Below, in pieces: positions 1 through 8,376 of a stretch of DNA of 64,000 bases. The position numbers and the translations under genes are program-made. The notes below the pieces were generated by a model that was not told the origin of the DNA, ran no database searches, and saw nothing but the letters and a program-made list of their open reading frames with translations. Source of the DNA: Armatimonadota bacterium. GTDB taxonomy: Bacteria > Armatimonadota > UBA5829 > DSUL01. The stretch covers positions 248,001 to 312,000 of the forward strand of contig AP024674.1 in NCBI GenBank assembly GCA_025998755.1, given 5' to 3'. The stretch's first letter is position 1, and each line of letters starts with the position of its first letter.

Positions 1-2
1 TC

Positions 3-1388
3 GACTGGAGCACGGAAGGAGTTGCTGTTTTCCACGGGCTGGCTGATGGACCCCATACCTTTGAAGTGCGTGCGCGGGACGAGGCCGGAAACGTGGAGGT
101 GGCGACTGCAACGGTCTCCTGGACAGTAGACACGAGTGGGCCCGGGGTGCCTGTTGTCACGGACGATGGCGCCTTCACAGCGAGTGTGTTGACGCTATCG
201 GCTTCCTGGGAATCGACCGACACGGAGTCCGGCATTGCGGAGTATCAGTATGCCATTGGCACGTCTCCCACGGACCCCGGCAGCGGCTACGTGGTGGGCT
301 GGAAGTCCGCGGGTCCAGCCGAGCAGGTAACCGAGACAGGTCTGAGCCTGCAGAACGGCGTGACGTATTACTGGTACGTGAAGGCCCGGAACGGCGCGGG
401 CCTGTGGAGCCTGGTGGGTGTCAGCGACGGGATAACGGTGGACCTGACCCCGCCGGATACTCTCATAACAGGCGGCCCGACGAACTCCGGCCTGAGCCGA
501 ATCGCCGATGCCACGTTCACGTTCTCGGGAACGGACAATCTGGCCACATCCTCCGAGCTGCTGTTCCAGTGGAGGCTGGACAACGGCGAGTGGAGCGAGG
601 CTTCCGCGGACACCTCAGCGCACGTAACGAACATTCCAGACGGGGTGCACACCTTCCAGGTCCGTGCTGTGGATGGTGCTGGGAATGCGGACCCGACGCC
701 CGCATCGGTGACCTGGCGGGTGCTGGCGGGCCCCATGCCGCCGGAGGCGACTGGAGCGGGGCGCGCCAAGCTGCGGGCGGACGGTGTGGAGGTCCTCCTG
801 ACGGGGTGCGTTGTGACAGCGTCTCCGGGCCAGGCGGCTGTGGGCCGGGCGTATGTGGAGAGCCTGGATCGCTCGTCGGGTCTTGCGTTGGTGACGGATG
901 TGCCTGTGTTGGAGGGCCAGTTGATTGAGGCTGTGGGCCGGATGGGGACGAACGTGGACGGGGAGCGTGTGCTGACGGAGCCGTTCGTTCGTGTCATTGG
1001 CCAGGTGGAACCTTTGGATCCTGTGTTTGTGACGCTTGCGGGCGCGGCGGGAGGTCCGTTTGCCTACAACGGGGTGACCGGATCGGGTCAGCGTGGGGTG
1101 ACGGATCCTGCGGGGCGCGGTCTGAACATGACGGGCCTTCTGGTGCGAGTGAGCGGCTGGGTATCGGAGATAGACTCGAGCTTCATCCACATCAACGAGG
1201 GATCGCTGCCGGTGGTGGGAGGAGTGCGAGTGTCGAGTCTGAACGCGCCTTCGGGCATCCGCGTGAACGACTTCGTGACGGTGACGGGGATCTGCTCGAT
1301 GCGCCGTGTGGGTCTGTCGTATCAGTTGGTGATCCGTCCGCGTTCGTCTTCGGACTTCCAGGTGGTCACGAGTGCCGCGGGGCCATAA
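3..1388 (+). CDS. Secreted Fn3/Ig-like repeat protein with C-terminal OB-like tandem (5' end outside window)
   Basis: The reading frame is open from base 3 with no start codon, so the gene begins upstream of the window. The visible part has the end of an Ig-like domain, one Fn3-like repeat (AIGTSP and YYWYVKARNG motifs, about bases 150-440), an Ig-like domain beginning TPPDTLI (about 450-720), and a roughly 210-residue C-terminal segment that looks like two OB-type beta-barrels in tandem (about 760-1370). The last 900 bases are almost identical to the end of the next gene, so the two are recent paralogues. The protein is probably secreted or surface-exposed like its neighbour. The enzymatic or binding head lies outside the window and its function is unknown. 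Confidence 0.85.
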   Translation, partial: DWSTEGVAVFHGLADGPHTFEVRARDEAGNVEVATATVSWTVDTSGPGVPVVTDDGAFTASVLTLSASWESTDTESGIAEYQYAIGTSPTDPGSGYVVGWKSAGPAEQVTETGLSLQNGVTYYWYVKARNGAGLWSLVGVSDGITVDLTPPDTLITGGPTNSGLSRIADATFTFSGTDNLATSSELLFQWRLDNGEWSEASADTSAHVTNIPDGVHTFQVRAVDGAGNADPTPASVTWRVLAGPMPPEATGAGRAKLRADGVEVLLTGCVVTASPGQAAVGRAYVESLDRSSGLALVTDVPVLEGQLIEAVGRMGTNVDGERVLTEPFVRVIGQVEPLDPVFVTLAGAAGGPFAYNGVTGSGQRGVTDPAGRGLNMTGLLVRVSGWVSEIDSSFIHINEGSLPVVGGVRVSSLNAPSGIRVNDFVTVTGICSMRRVGLSYQLVIRPRSSSDFQVVTSAAGP

Positions 1389-1445
1389 GGCGATCGGTTT
1401 CTCGGCAAAGCGTTTCGCGTGTTGGCAGGCTTCGCGCCAAAAAGC

Positions 1446-1475
1446 TTGACCTGGCAGGTGTCTGAGGAGTATTAT
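1446..1475 (+). promoter_or_regulatory. Sigma-70-type promoter of the WD40/lectin gene
   Basis: TTGACC at 1446-1451 and TATTAT at 1470-1475 are separated by 18 bases. This would give a transcript start near 1482 and a leader of about 45 bases before the ATG at 1528. The gene would then be transcribed independently of its upstream paralogue. Confidence 0.55.
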
Positions 1476-1527
1476 GGAGGCACATTGGGCAAACTAGAGC
1501 CCATTTGGGACCCGAGGGAGAGTGGAA

Positions 1528-4500
1528 ATGAGCTCACGCTTCTTGTTGACGCAGCAATGCTCCTGGTTGTCGCTGTGTTGCTGTCAGTTATCCCGTAATC
1601 TGAAGTCTATCCCTTACGGCGTGGCGGCTTGGGCTGCTCTTGCCGCGTCGGTGTTCACCGCGTCGCTCCAGCCGGCTCACGCGGTCGGTCCGGAGCGCAT
1701 CCTTTGGATGGCTGGGGGGCACACAGGGAGTGTGTCCTCCGTTGCCTTTTCCCCGGACGGGCAAACCCTCGCCAGCGGAAGTAGTGACTCCACCATCAAG
1801 CTGTGGCGCGTCTCAGACGGCAAGCTCCTGCAGACGCTGACAGGTCACGCAAACGGTGTATGGTCCGTTGCCTTTTCCCCCGATGGACAGACCCTTGCCA
1901 GCGGAGGTTTTGACAACACCATCAGGCTCTGGCGCGTGTCGGACGGGGTGCTCCGTAAGACCCTGAGCGACCATACTGCCACTGTCAGGTCTGTGGCGTT
2001 CTCCCCGGACGGGCAGACCATTGCCAGCGCCAGTGAGGATGGCAGCATTAAACTCTGGCGTGTTTCGACTGGTGCGGTGCTTCGCACCCTCATTGGCCAT
2101 TTCGGAGGTGTTACCTCTGTTGCTTTTTCCCCCGACGGGCAGACGCTTGCCAGCGGAAGCCTTGACAATACCATCAAGCTCTGGCACGCCTCGACCGGCA
2201 GCGTCATCCGAACCCTGACCGGTCACACGGGATATGTTGAGTCTGTGGCCTTTTCCCCGGATGGTCAGACGCTCGCCAGCGGAAGCCTCGACGGAACTGC
2301 CAAACTCTGGCGAGTCTCGGACGGCGTGCTTCTGCAAACCCTAAGCGGCCACACGGAGTATGTTTGGTCCGTGGCCTTCTCGTTGGACGGGCAGCGACTG
2401 GCAACCGCCAGCAACGACAAGACCATCAAGTTGTGGCGCGTCTCGGACGGGGTACTGCTGAGGACCGTGGGGGGTCATCAAGACGGCGTCTGGTCCGTAG
2501 CCTTTTCCCCTGGCGGGCAGCTCCTTGCCAGCGGAAGTAACGACAAGACGGTGAAGCTCTGGCGTGTCTCAGACGGCTCTTTGGAGCGGCAACTGACCGC
2601 TCACTCAGGGCATCTTTCTTCCATTGCCTTTTCCCCGGACGGGCAGACGCTTGCCAGCGGAAGTGAGGATGCAACCGTCAAGCTCTGGCAAGCGTCGAAC
2701 GGTACGCTGCGCAAGACATTGAGCGGTCATACACAGTATGTCACGTCCATTGCCTTTTCCCCGGACGGGCAGACGCTTGCCAGCGGAAGTGGCGACTTTA
2801 CTGCCAGGCTCTGGCACGTCTCGGAGGGCACTCTCTTGCAGACAATGACCGATGCCGCGGGGCACGTTACCTCCGTCGCCTTCTCTCCTGACGGGCAGCT
2901 CCTTGCAAACGGCAGCTACGGCGGGACCATCAATCTGTGGAGAGTCAGTGACGGTGCTCTCCAGCAAACGCTTTTCGATCAGGCATGGTTTGTTTCCGCC
3001 GTGGCCTTTTCGCCGGATGGGCAAACCCTTGCCAGCGGCAGTTGGAACGGGAGCATCAACCTCAGGAGCTTGCCGAGCGGGGTGCTCGTCAACACCTTGA
3101 TAGGCCACACCTGGGTTGTTACCTCCCTTGCCTTTTCCCCGGACGGGCAGACGCTCGCCAGCGCAAGTGAGGACATGACCGTCAATCTGTGGCGTGTAGC
3201 GGACGGGACGCTCTTGCGAACCCTGATCGGTCACCAGGATTACGTTAATTGTGTTGCCTTTTCCCCGGACGGGCAGATCCTGGCTACCGCCAGCAATGAT
3301 AGGACTATCAAGTTCTGGCGCGTTTCGGACGGCGTACTTTTGCGTACGCTGAGCGATGACACGAGTATATTGACCATTGCTTTCTCGCCGGACGGAGCAC
3401 TGTTTGCTTGGGGGCGGGCGGATGCCACTCTTGTCGTAGGATCCGGTGGTGAGGACTCTCCTCCGACAACTCCTGTGGTGACAGATGCCGGGCAGTATAC
3501 CGGGGACAGCGCGTCGCTGTCGGCCAGCTGGACGTCATCGGATCCTGAGACCGGTATTGTGGAGTATCACTATGCCATCGGCACGTCTCCCACGGATCCC
3601 GGGAGCGGCTACGTGGTAGGCTGGAGATCTCCAGGTCTGGCCACGCACGCAACCGAGACGGGTCTGACGCTGCAGAACGGAGTGACATATTACTGGTATG
3701 TGAAGGCCCGGAACGGAGCGGGAATGTGGAGCGCGGTTGGGGTGAGTGACGGGATCACGGTGGACACTACGCCTCCCACCACGCCGTCCGTTGCGGATGG
3801 TGGTCGTTTCACCTCGAAGGCGACGGAGTTGACGGCCAGCTGGACGTCGTCGGATCCGGAGTCGGGCATTGTGGAGTATCAGTATGCCATCGGCACGTCT
3901 CCCGCGGATCCCGGGAGCGGCTACGTGGTGGGGTGGAAATCCGCCGGAACAGCCACGCAGCGAACGGAAACAGGCCTTAGCCTGCAGAACGGCGTGACGT
4001 ATTACTGGTATGTGAAGGCCCGGAACGGAGCGGGAACGTGGAGCGCGGTTGGGGTGAGCAATGGGATCACAGTGGACACCACGGCACCGACTACCCCGTC
4101 CGTTACGGATAGCGGTCGTTTCACCTCGAAGGCGACGGAGTTGACGGCCAGCTGGACGTCGTCGGATCCCGAGTCCGGCATTGCCGAGTATCAGTATGCC
4201 ATCGGCACGTCTCCCACGGATCCCGGGAGCGGCTACGTGGTAGGCTGGAGATCTCCAGGTCTGGCCACGCACGCAACCGAGACGGGTCTGACGCTGCAGA
4301 ACGGAGTGACATATTACTGGTATGTGAAGGCCCGGAACGGAGCGGGAATGTGGAGCGCGGTTGGGGTGAGTGACGGGATCACGGTGGACACCACGGCACC
4401 GACTACCCCGGCCGTTACGGATGGTGGTCGTTTCACCTCGAAGGCGACGGAGTTGACGGCGAGCTGGACGTCGTCGGATCCCGAGTCCGGCATTGCGGAG

Positions 4501-6426
4501 TATCAGTATGCCATTGGCACGTCTCCCATGGATCCTGGGAGTGGCTACGTGGTAAGTTGGAAGTCCGCAGGTCTGGCCACGGAGGTTACCGAGACAGGTC
4601 TGACCCTGCAAAGCGGTGTCACATATTACTGGTATGTGAAGGCCCGGAACGGAGCGGGAACGTGGAGCGCGGTTGGGGTGAGTGACGGGCTATACGTTGC
4701 CTTGCCCGTCTTGAACCCCGGCAACGGCCACTACTACCAGTATGTGCCGGGATGGCTGAGCTGGGAGGATGCTGCGGCCGAGGCAGCCGGTCTGGAGTAT
4801 GAGGGTCTTTCGGGTCATCTGGCGACAGTGACTTCGCAGTCGGAGTGGGAGTGGCTGTTGAGCCATATGTCGGAGTGGTGTCCTGGCGGTTTTGACCACC
4901 TTTGGCTGGGAGGGTACCAGGACCGAGCTGCGGCGGACTACTCTGAGCCTGGAGGAGGCTGGAGGTGGGTGACGGGAGAGGCATGGACGGGCGCGTGGTG
5001 GCGCTCTGGTGAGCCGAACAACCGGTTTTACAACGGAGATGCCGAGGATTACCTGACGTGGTGGCATACGTCGCTGGCGAGTGGTTGGAACGACTTTCCG
5101 GGGTATGGCGGGATCCAGGATCCTGAGTTTCACGTGCGTGGGTACCTTGTGGAGTATGACGTTGTGGACACAACGGCACCCAGTATGCCGGTGGTCACGG
5201 ATGGAGGTCGTTTCACCTCCAGGACAGGTGAGTTGACGGCGAACTGGACACCGTCGGATGCTGGGTCCGGCATTGCCGAGTATCAGTATGCCATTGGTAC
5301 TTCTCCCACGGATCCCGGCAGCGGCTACGTGGTGAGCTGGAAGTCCGCGGGTCTGGCCACGGAGGTTACCGAGACGGGTCTGACGTTGCAAAGCGGCGTG
5401 ACGTATTACTGGTATGTGAAGGCCCGGAACGGCTACGGTCTGTGGAGCGCGGTGGGTGTCAGTGACGGGATCACGGTGGACCTGACCCCGCCGGATACAC
5501 TCATCACCGCCGGCCCGACGAACTCCGGCCTGAGCCGAATCGCCGATGCCACGTTCACGTTCTCGGGAACGGACAATCTGGCCACATCCTCCGAGCTGCT
5601 CTTCCAGTGGAGGCTGAACAACAGTGAATGGAGCCACGCTTCCGCGGATACCACGGTTCCCTTGATGGACCTTCCGGACGGAGTGTATACCTTCCAGGTC
5701 CGTGCTGTGGATGGTGCGGGGAATGCGGACCCGACGCCCGCATCGGTGACCTGGCGGGTGCTGGCGGGCCCCGTGCCGCCGGAGGCGACTGGAGCGGGGC
5801 GCGCCAAGCTGCAGGCGGACGGTGTGGAGGTCCTTCTGACGGGGTGCGTTGTGACTGCGTCTCCGGGTCAGGCGGCTGTGGGCCGGGCGTATGTGGAGAG
5901 CCTGGATCGCTCGTCGGGTCTTGCGTTGGTGACGGATGTGCCTGTGGTGGAGGGCCAGTTGATTGAGGCTGTGGGCCGGATGGGGACGAACGACGACGGT
6001 GAACGTGAGCTGACGGAGCCGTTCGTTCGTGTCATTGGCCAGGTGGAACCTTTGGATCCTGTGTTTGTGACGCTTGCGGGCGCGGCGGGAGGTCCGTTTG
6101 CCTACAACAGGGTGACGGGATCGGGTCAGCGTGGGGTGACGGATCCTGCGGGGCGTGCTCTGAACACGACGGGCCTTCTGGTGCGAGTGAGCGGCCGGGT
6201 GTGGGACGTGGACTCGAACTTCCTGTATATCAACGAGGGCTCGTTGCCGATGTTGGCTGGAGTGCGAGTGTCGCGAGAGCACGCGCCGTCGACGATCGGG
6301 GTGAACGACTTTGTGACGGTGACGGGGATCTGCTCGATGCGCCGTGTGGGTCTGTCGTATCAGTTGGTGATCCGTCCGCGTTCGTCTTCGGACTTCCAGG
6401 TGGTCACGAGTGCCGAGGGGCCATAA
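1528..6426 (+). CDS. Giant secreted protein: 14 WD40 repeats, Fn3-like repeats, C-type lectin domain, OB-like tandem
   Basis: The product is about 1632 residues. The ATG at 1528 is preferred because GAGGGAG lies 7 bases upstream; an in-frame GTG at 1522 is possible. A long N-terminal leader with a hydrophobic stretch ending near PAHA suggests export. Residues 64-650 are 14 repeats of about 42 residues (core VAFSPDGQ, KLWRVSDG), enough for two seven-bladed propellers. Four Fn3-like repeats follow (about 655-1055), then a C-type lectin fold (about 1059-1211) with the calcium/sugar motifs EPN and WND, a fifth Fn3-like repeat, an Ig-like domain, and the OB-like tandem (about 1415-1625). WD40 and lectin domains suggest protein and carbohydrate binding at the cell surface. 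The partner is unknown and no catalytic motif was seen. Confidence 0.9.
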   Translation: MSSRFLLTQQCSWLSLCCCQLSRNLKSIPYGVAAWAALAASVFTASLQPAHAVGPERILWMAGGHTGSVSSVAFSPDGQTLASGSSDSTIKLWRVSDGKLLQTLTGHANGVWSVAFSPDGQTLASGGFDNTIRLWRVSDGVLRKTLSDHTATVRSVAFSPDGQTIASASEDGSIKLWRVSTGAVLRTLIGHFGGVTSVAFSPDGQTLASGSLDNTIKLWHASTGSVIRTLTGHTGYVESVAFSPDGQTLASGSLDGTAKLWRVSDGVLLQTLSGHTEYVWSVAFSLDGQRLATASNDKTIKLWRVSDGVLLRTVGGHQDGVWSVAFSPGGQLLASGSNDKTVKLWRVSDGSLERQLTAHSGHLSSIAFSPDGQTLASGSEDATVKLWQASNGTLRKTLSGHTQYVTSIAFSPDGQTLASGSGDFTARLWHVSEGTLLQTMTDAAGHVTSVAFSPDGQLLANGSYGGTINLWRVSDGALQQTLFDQAWFVSAVAFSPDGQTLASGSWNGSINLRSLPSGVLVNTLIGHTWVVTSLAFSPDGQTLASASEDMTVNLWRVADGTLLRTLIGHQDYVNCVAFSPDGQILATASNDRTIKFWRVSDGVLLRTLSDDTSILTIAFSPDGALFAWGRADATLVVGSGGEDSPPTTPVVTDAGQYTGDSASLSASWTSSDPETGIVEYHYAIGTSPTDPGSGYVVGWRSPGLATHATETGLTLQNGVTYYWYVKARNGAGMWSAVGVSDGITVDTTPPTTPSVADGGRFTSKATELTASWTSSDPESGIVEYQYAIGTSPADPGSGYVVGWKSAGTATQRTETGLSLQNGVTYYWYVKARNGAGTWSAVGVSNGITVDTTAPTTPSVTDSGRFTSKATELTASWTSSDPESGIAEYQYAIGTSPTDPGSGYVVGWRSPGLATHATETGLTLQNGVTYYWYVKARNGAGMWSAVGVSDGITVDTTAPTTPAVTDGGRFTSKATELTASWTSSDPESGIAEYQYAIGTSPMDPGSGYVVSWKSAGLATEVTETGLTLQSGVTYYWYVKARNGAGTWSAVGVSDGLYVALPVLNPGNGHYYQYVPGWLSWEDAAAEAAGLEYEGLSGHLATVTSQSEWEWLLSHMSEWCPGGFDHLWLGGYQDRAAADYSEPGGGWRWVTGEAWTGAWWRSGEPNNRFYNGDAEDYLTWWHTSLASGWNDFPGYGGIQDPEFHVRGYLVEYDVVDTTAPSMPVVTDGGRFTSRTGELTANWTPSDAGSGIAEYQYAIGTSPTDPGSGYVVSWKSAGLATEVTETGLTLQSGVTYYWYVKARNGYGLWSAVGVSDGITVDLTPPDTLITAGPTNSGLSRIADATFTFSGTDNLATSSELLFQWRLNNSEWSHASADTTVPLMDLPDGVYTFQVRAVDGAGNADPTPASVTWRVLAGPVPPEATGAGRAKLQADGVEVLLTGCVVTASPGQAAVGRAYVESLDRSSGLALVTDVPVVEGQLIEAVGRMGTNDDGERELTEPFVRVIGQVEPLDPVFVTLAGAAGGPFAYNRVTGSGQRGVTDPAGRALNTTGLLVRVSGRVWDVDSNFLYINEGSLPMLAGVRVSREHAPSTIGVNDFVTVTGICSMRRVGLSYQLVIRPRSSSDFQVVTSAEGP
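1720..3450 (+). repeat. Array of fourteen 126-bp WD40-coding repeats
   Basis: Tandem in-frame units of about 126 bases encode 14 consecutive WD40 motifs. Units 1-9, 12 and 13 are closest to consensus. Units 10, 11 and 14 lack the GH dipeptide or the WD-type ending, so the last blade of each propeller may be divergent. Confidence 0.85.
3571..4391 (+). repeat. Two exact 197-bp direct copies within the Fn3-like array
   Basis: Bases 3571-3767 and 4195-4391 read as identical over 197 bases, 624 bases (two Fn3-like repeats) apart. The other Fn3-like repeats in the gene differ from them. This points to recent duplication or gene conversion of a two-domain block. Confidence 0.85.
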
Positions 6427-6459
6427 GGCGCCCGGCGATACCTCCCTCATCTCACCTCT

Positions 6460-6487
6460 GCCCGCCCCTGCCGGGGCGGGCTTTTTT
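6460..6487 (+). terminator. Rho-independent terminator after the WD40/lectin gene
   Basis: A perfect GC-rich stem (6461-6468 with 6473-6480, extended by G6460-C6481) with a four-base loop is followed by six T residues. It lies 34 bases after the stop codon. Confidence 0.9.
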
Positions 6488-6489
6488 CG

Positions 6490-7306
6490 CCCTGCCGGCG
6501 GGCCGCCGGCATTCCACGCTTCCCAGTTATCTCTCGGGAGCCCCTATCCCGGCGTGCGTCGAAATCGTTGTGAAGCAGTAACCGGCTTTCGGTTGAGCCA
6601 TTTCTCGCCCGCGGACCGATAGATCGGAGCGAGGTGGTGCGGGCGAAAAAGTAACCAGGGATATCGATGCGGGCTCCGGGCTGATGCTTCTGGGGAGCCC
6701 AGGGCTTGCTGAGAGGATCGCTACAGGATCATCAGTACAAGGTGTCACCACAGCCGACCAGAAGCAGGAGTGTGAGATACAGGTAGTCCTAACGCGCGCT
6801 TGCAGTGCAGGCACCTTAACCCCTCCTCCCGGCAGCGCTTCCGCCATTTCTGGAGCTTCTTTCGGCTCACACCCTCCGCCCCCGGCTGGTCCCTCGTTCC
6901 CAGGGAGAGGGTTTTCCCGGCCGAGGACCGTCGGGACTGCACTCAGAAACGTAAGGCCGGAGGTGGGTGGTGCTCAGGAAAAAGTCCTCTCCTCCTGTGG
7001 GAGAAGATCGGCGTGGGAGGAGTTGGAAAAACGATTTCCCGCAGCCCTTTTCACGGAGGTACTGCCGTCCGCGGCAAGGCGGGCGGGTCGAATTACGTCA
7101 TTTTTAGTGAGTCTTGATACGCAAGCCTTACGGCGCGCTGCTCGACCACAGTGCAGAAGCAGATGCGATATGGATGCCATTTTTCTGTCTTTTTCGTCGT
7201 TTATGCCGGAAGGGAACCGCAGAGGCGGCGGGGAAGAAGTTCCTGAAGATAGATCGGCTTCGGCCCGGTCCTGGCTATACCTCAGGAGGCTTGTGCGTTT
7301 TTCAAT
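6490..7306. other. Non-coding interval of about 0.8 kb with several inverted repeats
   Basis: No open frame here has convincing composition, a ribosome site or a recognisable protein. Visible structure includes CGCCCGC...GCGGGCG around 6607-6645 enclosing CCGAT/ATCGG, GGGCTCC/GGAGCCC at 6671-6700, and a 9-base pairing between 6685-6693 and 6758-6766 that would compete with it. The interval precedes the dehydrogenase gene at 7307 and may hold its leader. No known riboswitch class was recognised. Confidence 0.5.
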
Positions 7307-8353
7307 ATGTCAGACAAGATCCGTTTCGGCATCGTCGGTTGCGGGGTCATAGCCCCATGGCATGCAGGCGCCATCCTTGCGGCACCCAACGCGGAGCTGA
7401 CAGCCGTCTGCGATATCGAGGTGGAGAAGGCGGAGAAGCTGGCGGCCGAACACGGCAATCCGCGCGTGTACGATAACCATCTGGCGCTGCTGGAAGACCC
7501 GGAGGTGGACGCGGTCTGCGTCTGCACACCGTCCGGCCTGCACGCGGCTATCGGCGTCGATGCGGCCAGAGCGGGCAAGCACGTGCTGTCCGAGAAACCG
7601 CTGGATATCACACTGGCCAACATGGACGCCCTGATCTCAGCATGCCGTGAGAACGGCGTCAAGCTGGGTTGCATCTTCCAGCGCCGCACGTCACCTATGT
7701 GGAAGGCGGTGCGGGAGGCAGTCCAGGCCGGAAAACTTGGGAAGCTGGTTGTGGCGGATGCCTATCTGAAATACTATCGCTCCCAGCAGTATTACGATAG
7801 CGCGGGCTGGCGCGGAACCTGGGAGCTGGACGGCGGCGGCGCGCTGATGAACCAGGGAGTGCACTGCGTGGATCTGATGCGCTGGATCGTGGGAGATCCG
7901 GCAACGGTTTTCGGCCGCTGCGACCATCTGGCCCGGAAGATCGAGGTGGAGGACGCGGCCTGCGCCGTGGTTACGTATGCCAACGGGGCGATGGGAATCA
8001 TCGAGGGCACCACGTGCGTATACAACGGTGTCCCCCACAGGCTGGAGTTCCACGGCGAAACAGGTAATATTATGGTCGAGGGCGAACGGATCGTCCGATG
8101 GGAGACCGCCGACGGGTCTGAGGCGCCGGACCTGAGCAAGTTGACGGACGAGGGTGCCGCGTCCGCGAAGCCAACGGACATTGGGAACGAAGGCCACTGC
8201 ATCCAGATCCAGGACTTCGCCGATGCCATCCTGAATGACCATGAGCCGATGGTCACCGGCGAGGATGCCCGCGGGGCCGTGGAGCTGATCCTGGGGATTT
8301 ACCGTTCCAGTAGAGAGGGCGCGCCCGTCACGTTTCCACTGCGGGAGGACTGA
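7307..8353 (+). CDS. Gfo/Idh/MocA family NAD(P)-dependent oxidoreductase (cytoplasmic)
   Basis: The product has 348 residues, the usual family length. The N-terminal Rossmann fold shows the GIVGCGVIA nucleotide-binding loop near residue 10 and the EKP signature near residue 97, where the lysine normally takes part in catalysis. The C-terminal half is the usual alpha/beta substrate domain. Unlike the two paralogues at 15.6 and 18.6 kb it has no Tat leader, so it acts in the cytosol. Members oxidise or reduce sugars, inositols and related polyols; the substrate here cannot be read from sequence. AGGAGG at 7284-7289 is 17 bases from the ATG, longer than usual, but no better start is in frame. 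Confidence 0.9.
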   Translation: MSDKIRFGIVGCGVIAPWHAGAILAAPNAELTAVCDIEVEKAEKLAAEHGNPRVYDNHLALLEDPEVDAVCVCTPSGLHAAIGVDAARAGKHVLSEKPLDITLANMDALISACRENGVKLGCIFQRRTSPMWKAVREAVQAGKLGKLVVADAYLKYYRSQQYYDSAGWRGTWELDGGGALMNQGVHCVDLMRWIVGDPATVFGRCDHLARKIEVEDAACAVVTYANGAMGIIEGTTCVYNGVPHRLEFHGETGNIMVEGERIVRWETADGSEAPDLSKLTDEGAASAKPTDIGNEGHCIQIQDFADAILNDHEPMVTGEDARGAVELILGIYRSSREGAPVTFPLRED

Positions 8354-8376
8354 CGCGCGGGCGTGTTGTTAAGGTC

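Noticed and set aside
1720-3450. Regular 126-bp repeats as a possible CRISPR or satellite array
   Set aside because: Units are in frame, have no spacers and encode WD40 blades.
4705-5160. C-type lectin domain as a diversity-generating retroelement target
   Set aside because: No reverse transcriptase, template repeat or adenine-rich variable end is present in the window, and the domain is the EPN/WND lectin type.
3535-6450. Long minus-strand open frames (358 and 586 codons) opposite the Fn3/OB region
   Set aside because: They are arginine/histidine-rich antisense translations of repetitive GC-rich coding DNA, with no ribosome site and no domain.
6684-7352. A 222-codon plus-strand open frame and shorter ones in the 6.5-7.3 kb gap
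   Set aside because: Composition is low-complexity Ser/Pro/Arg, no ribosome site was seen, and no homology was recognisable. It also overlaps the start of the dehydrogenase.
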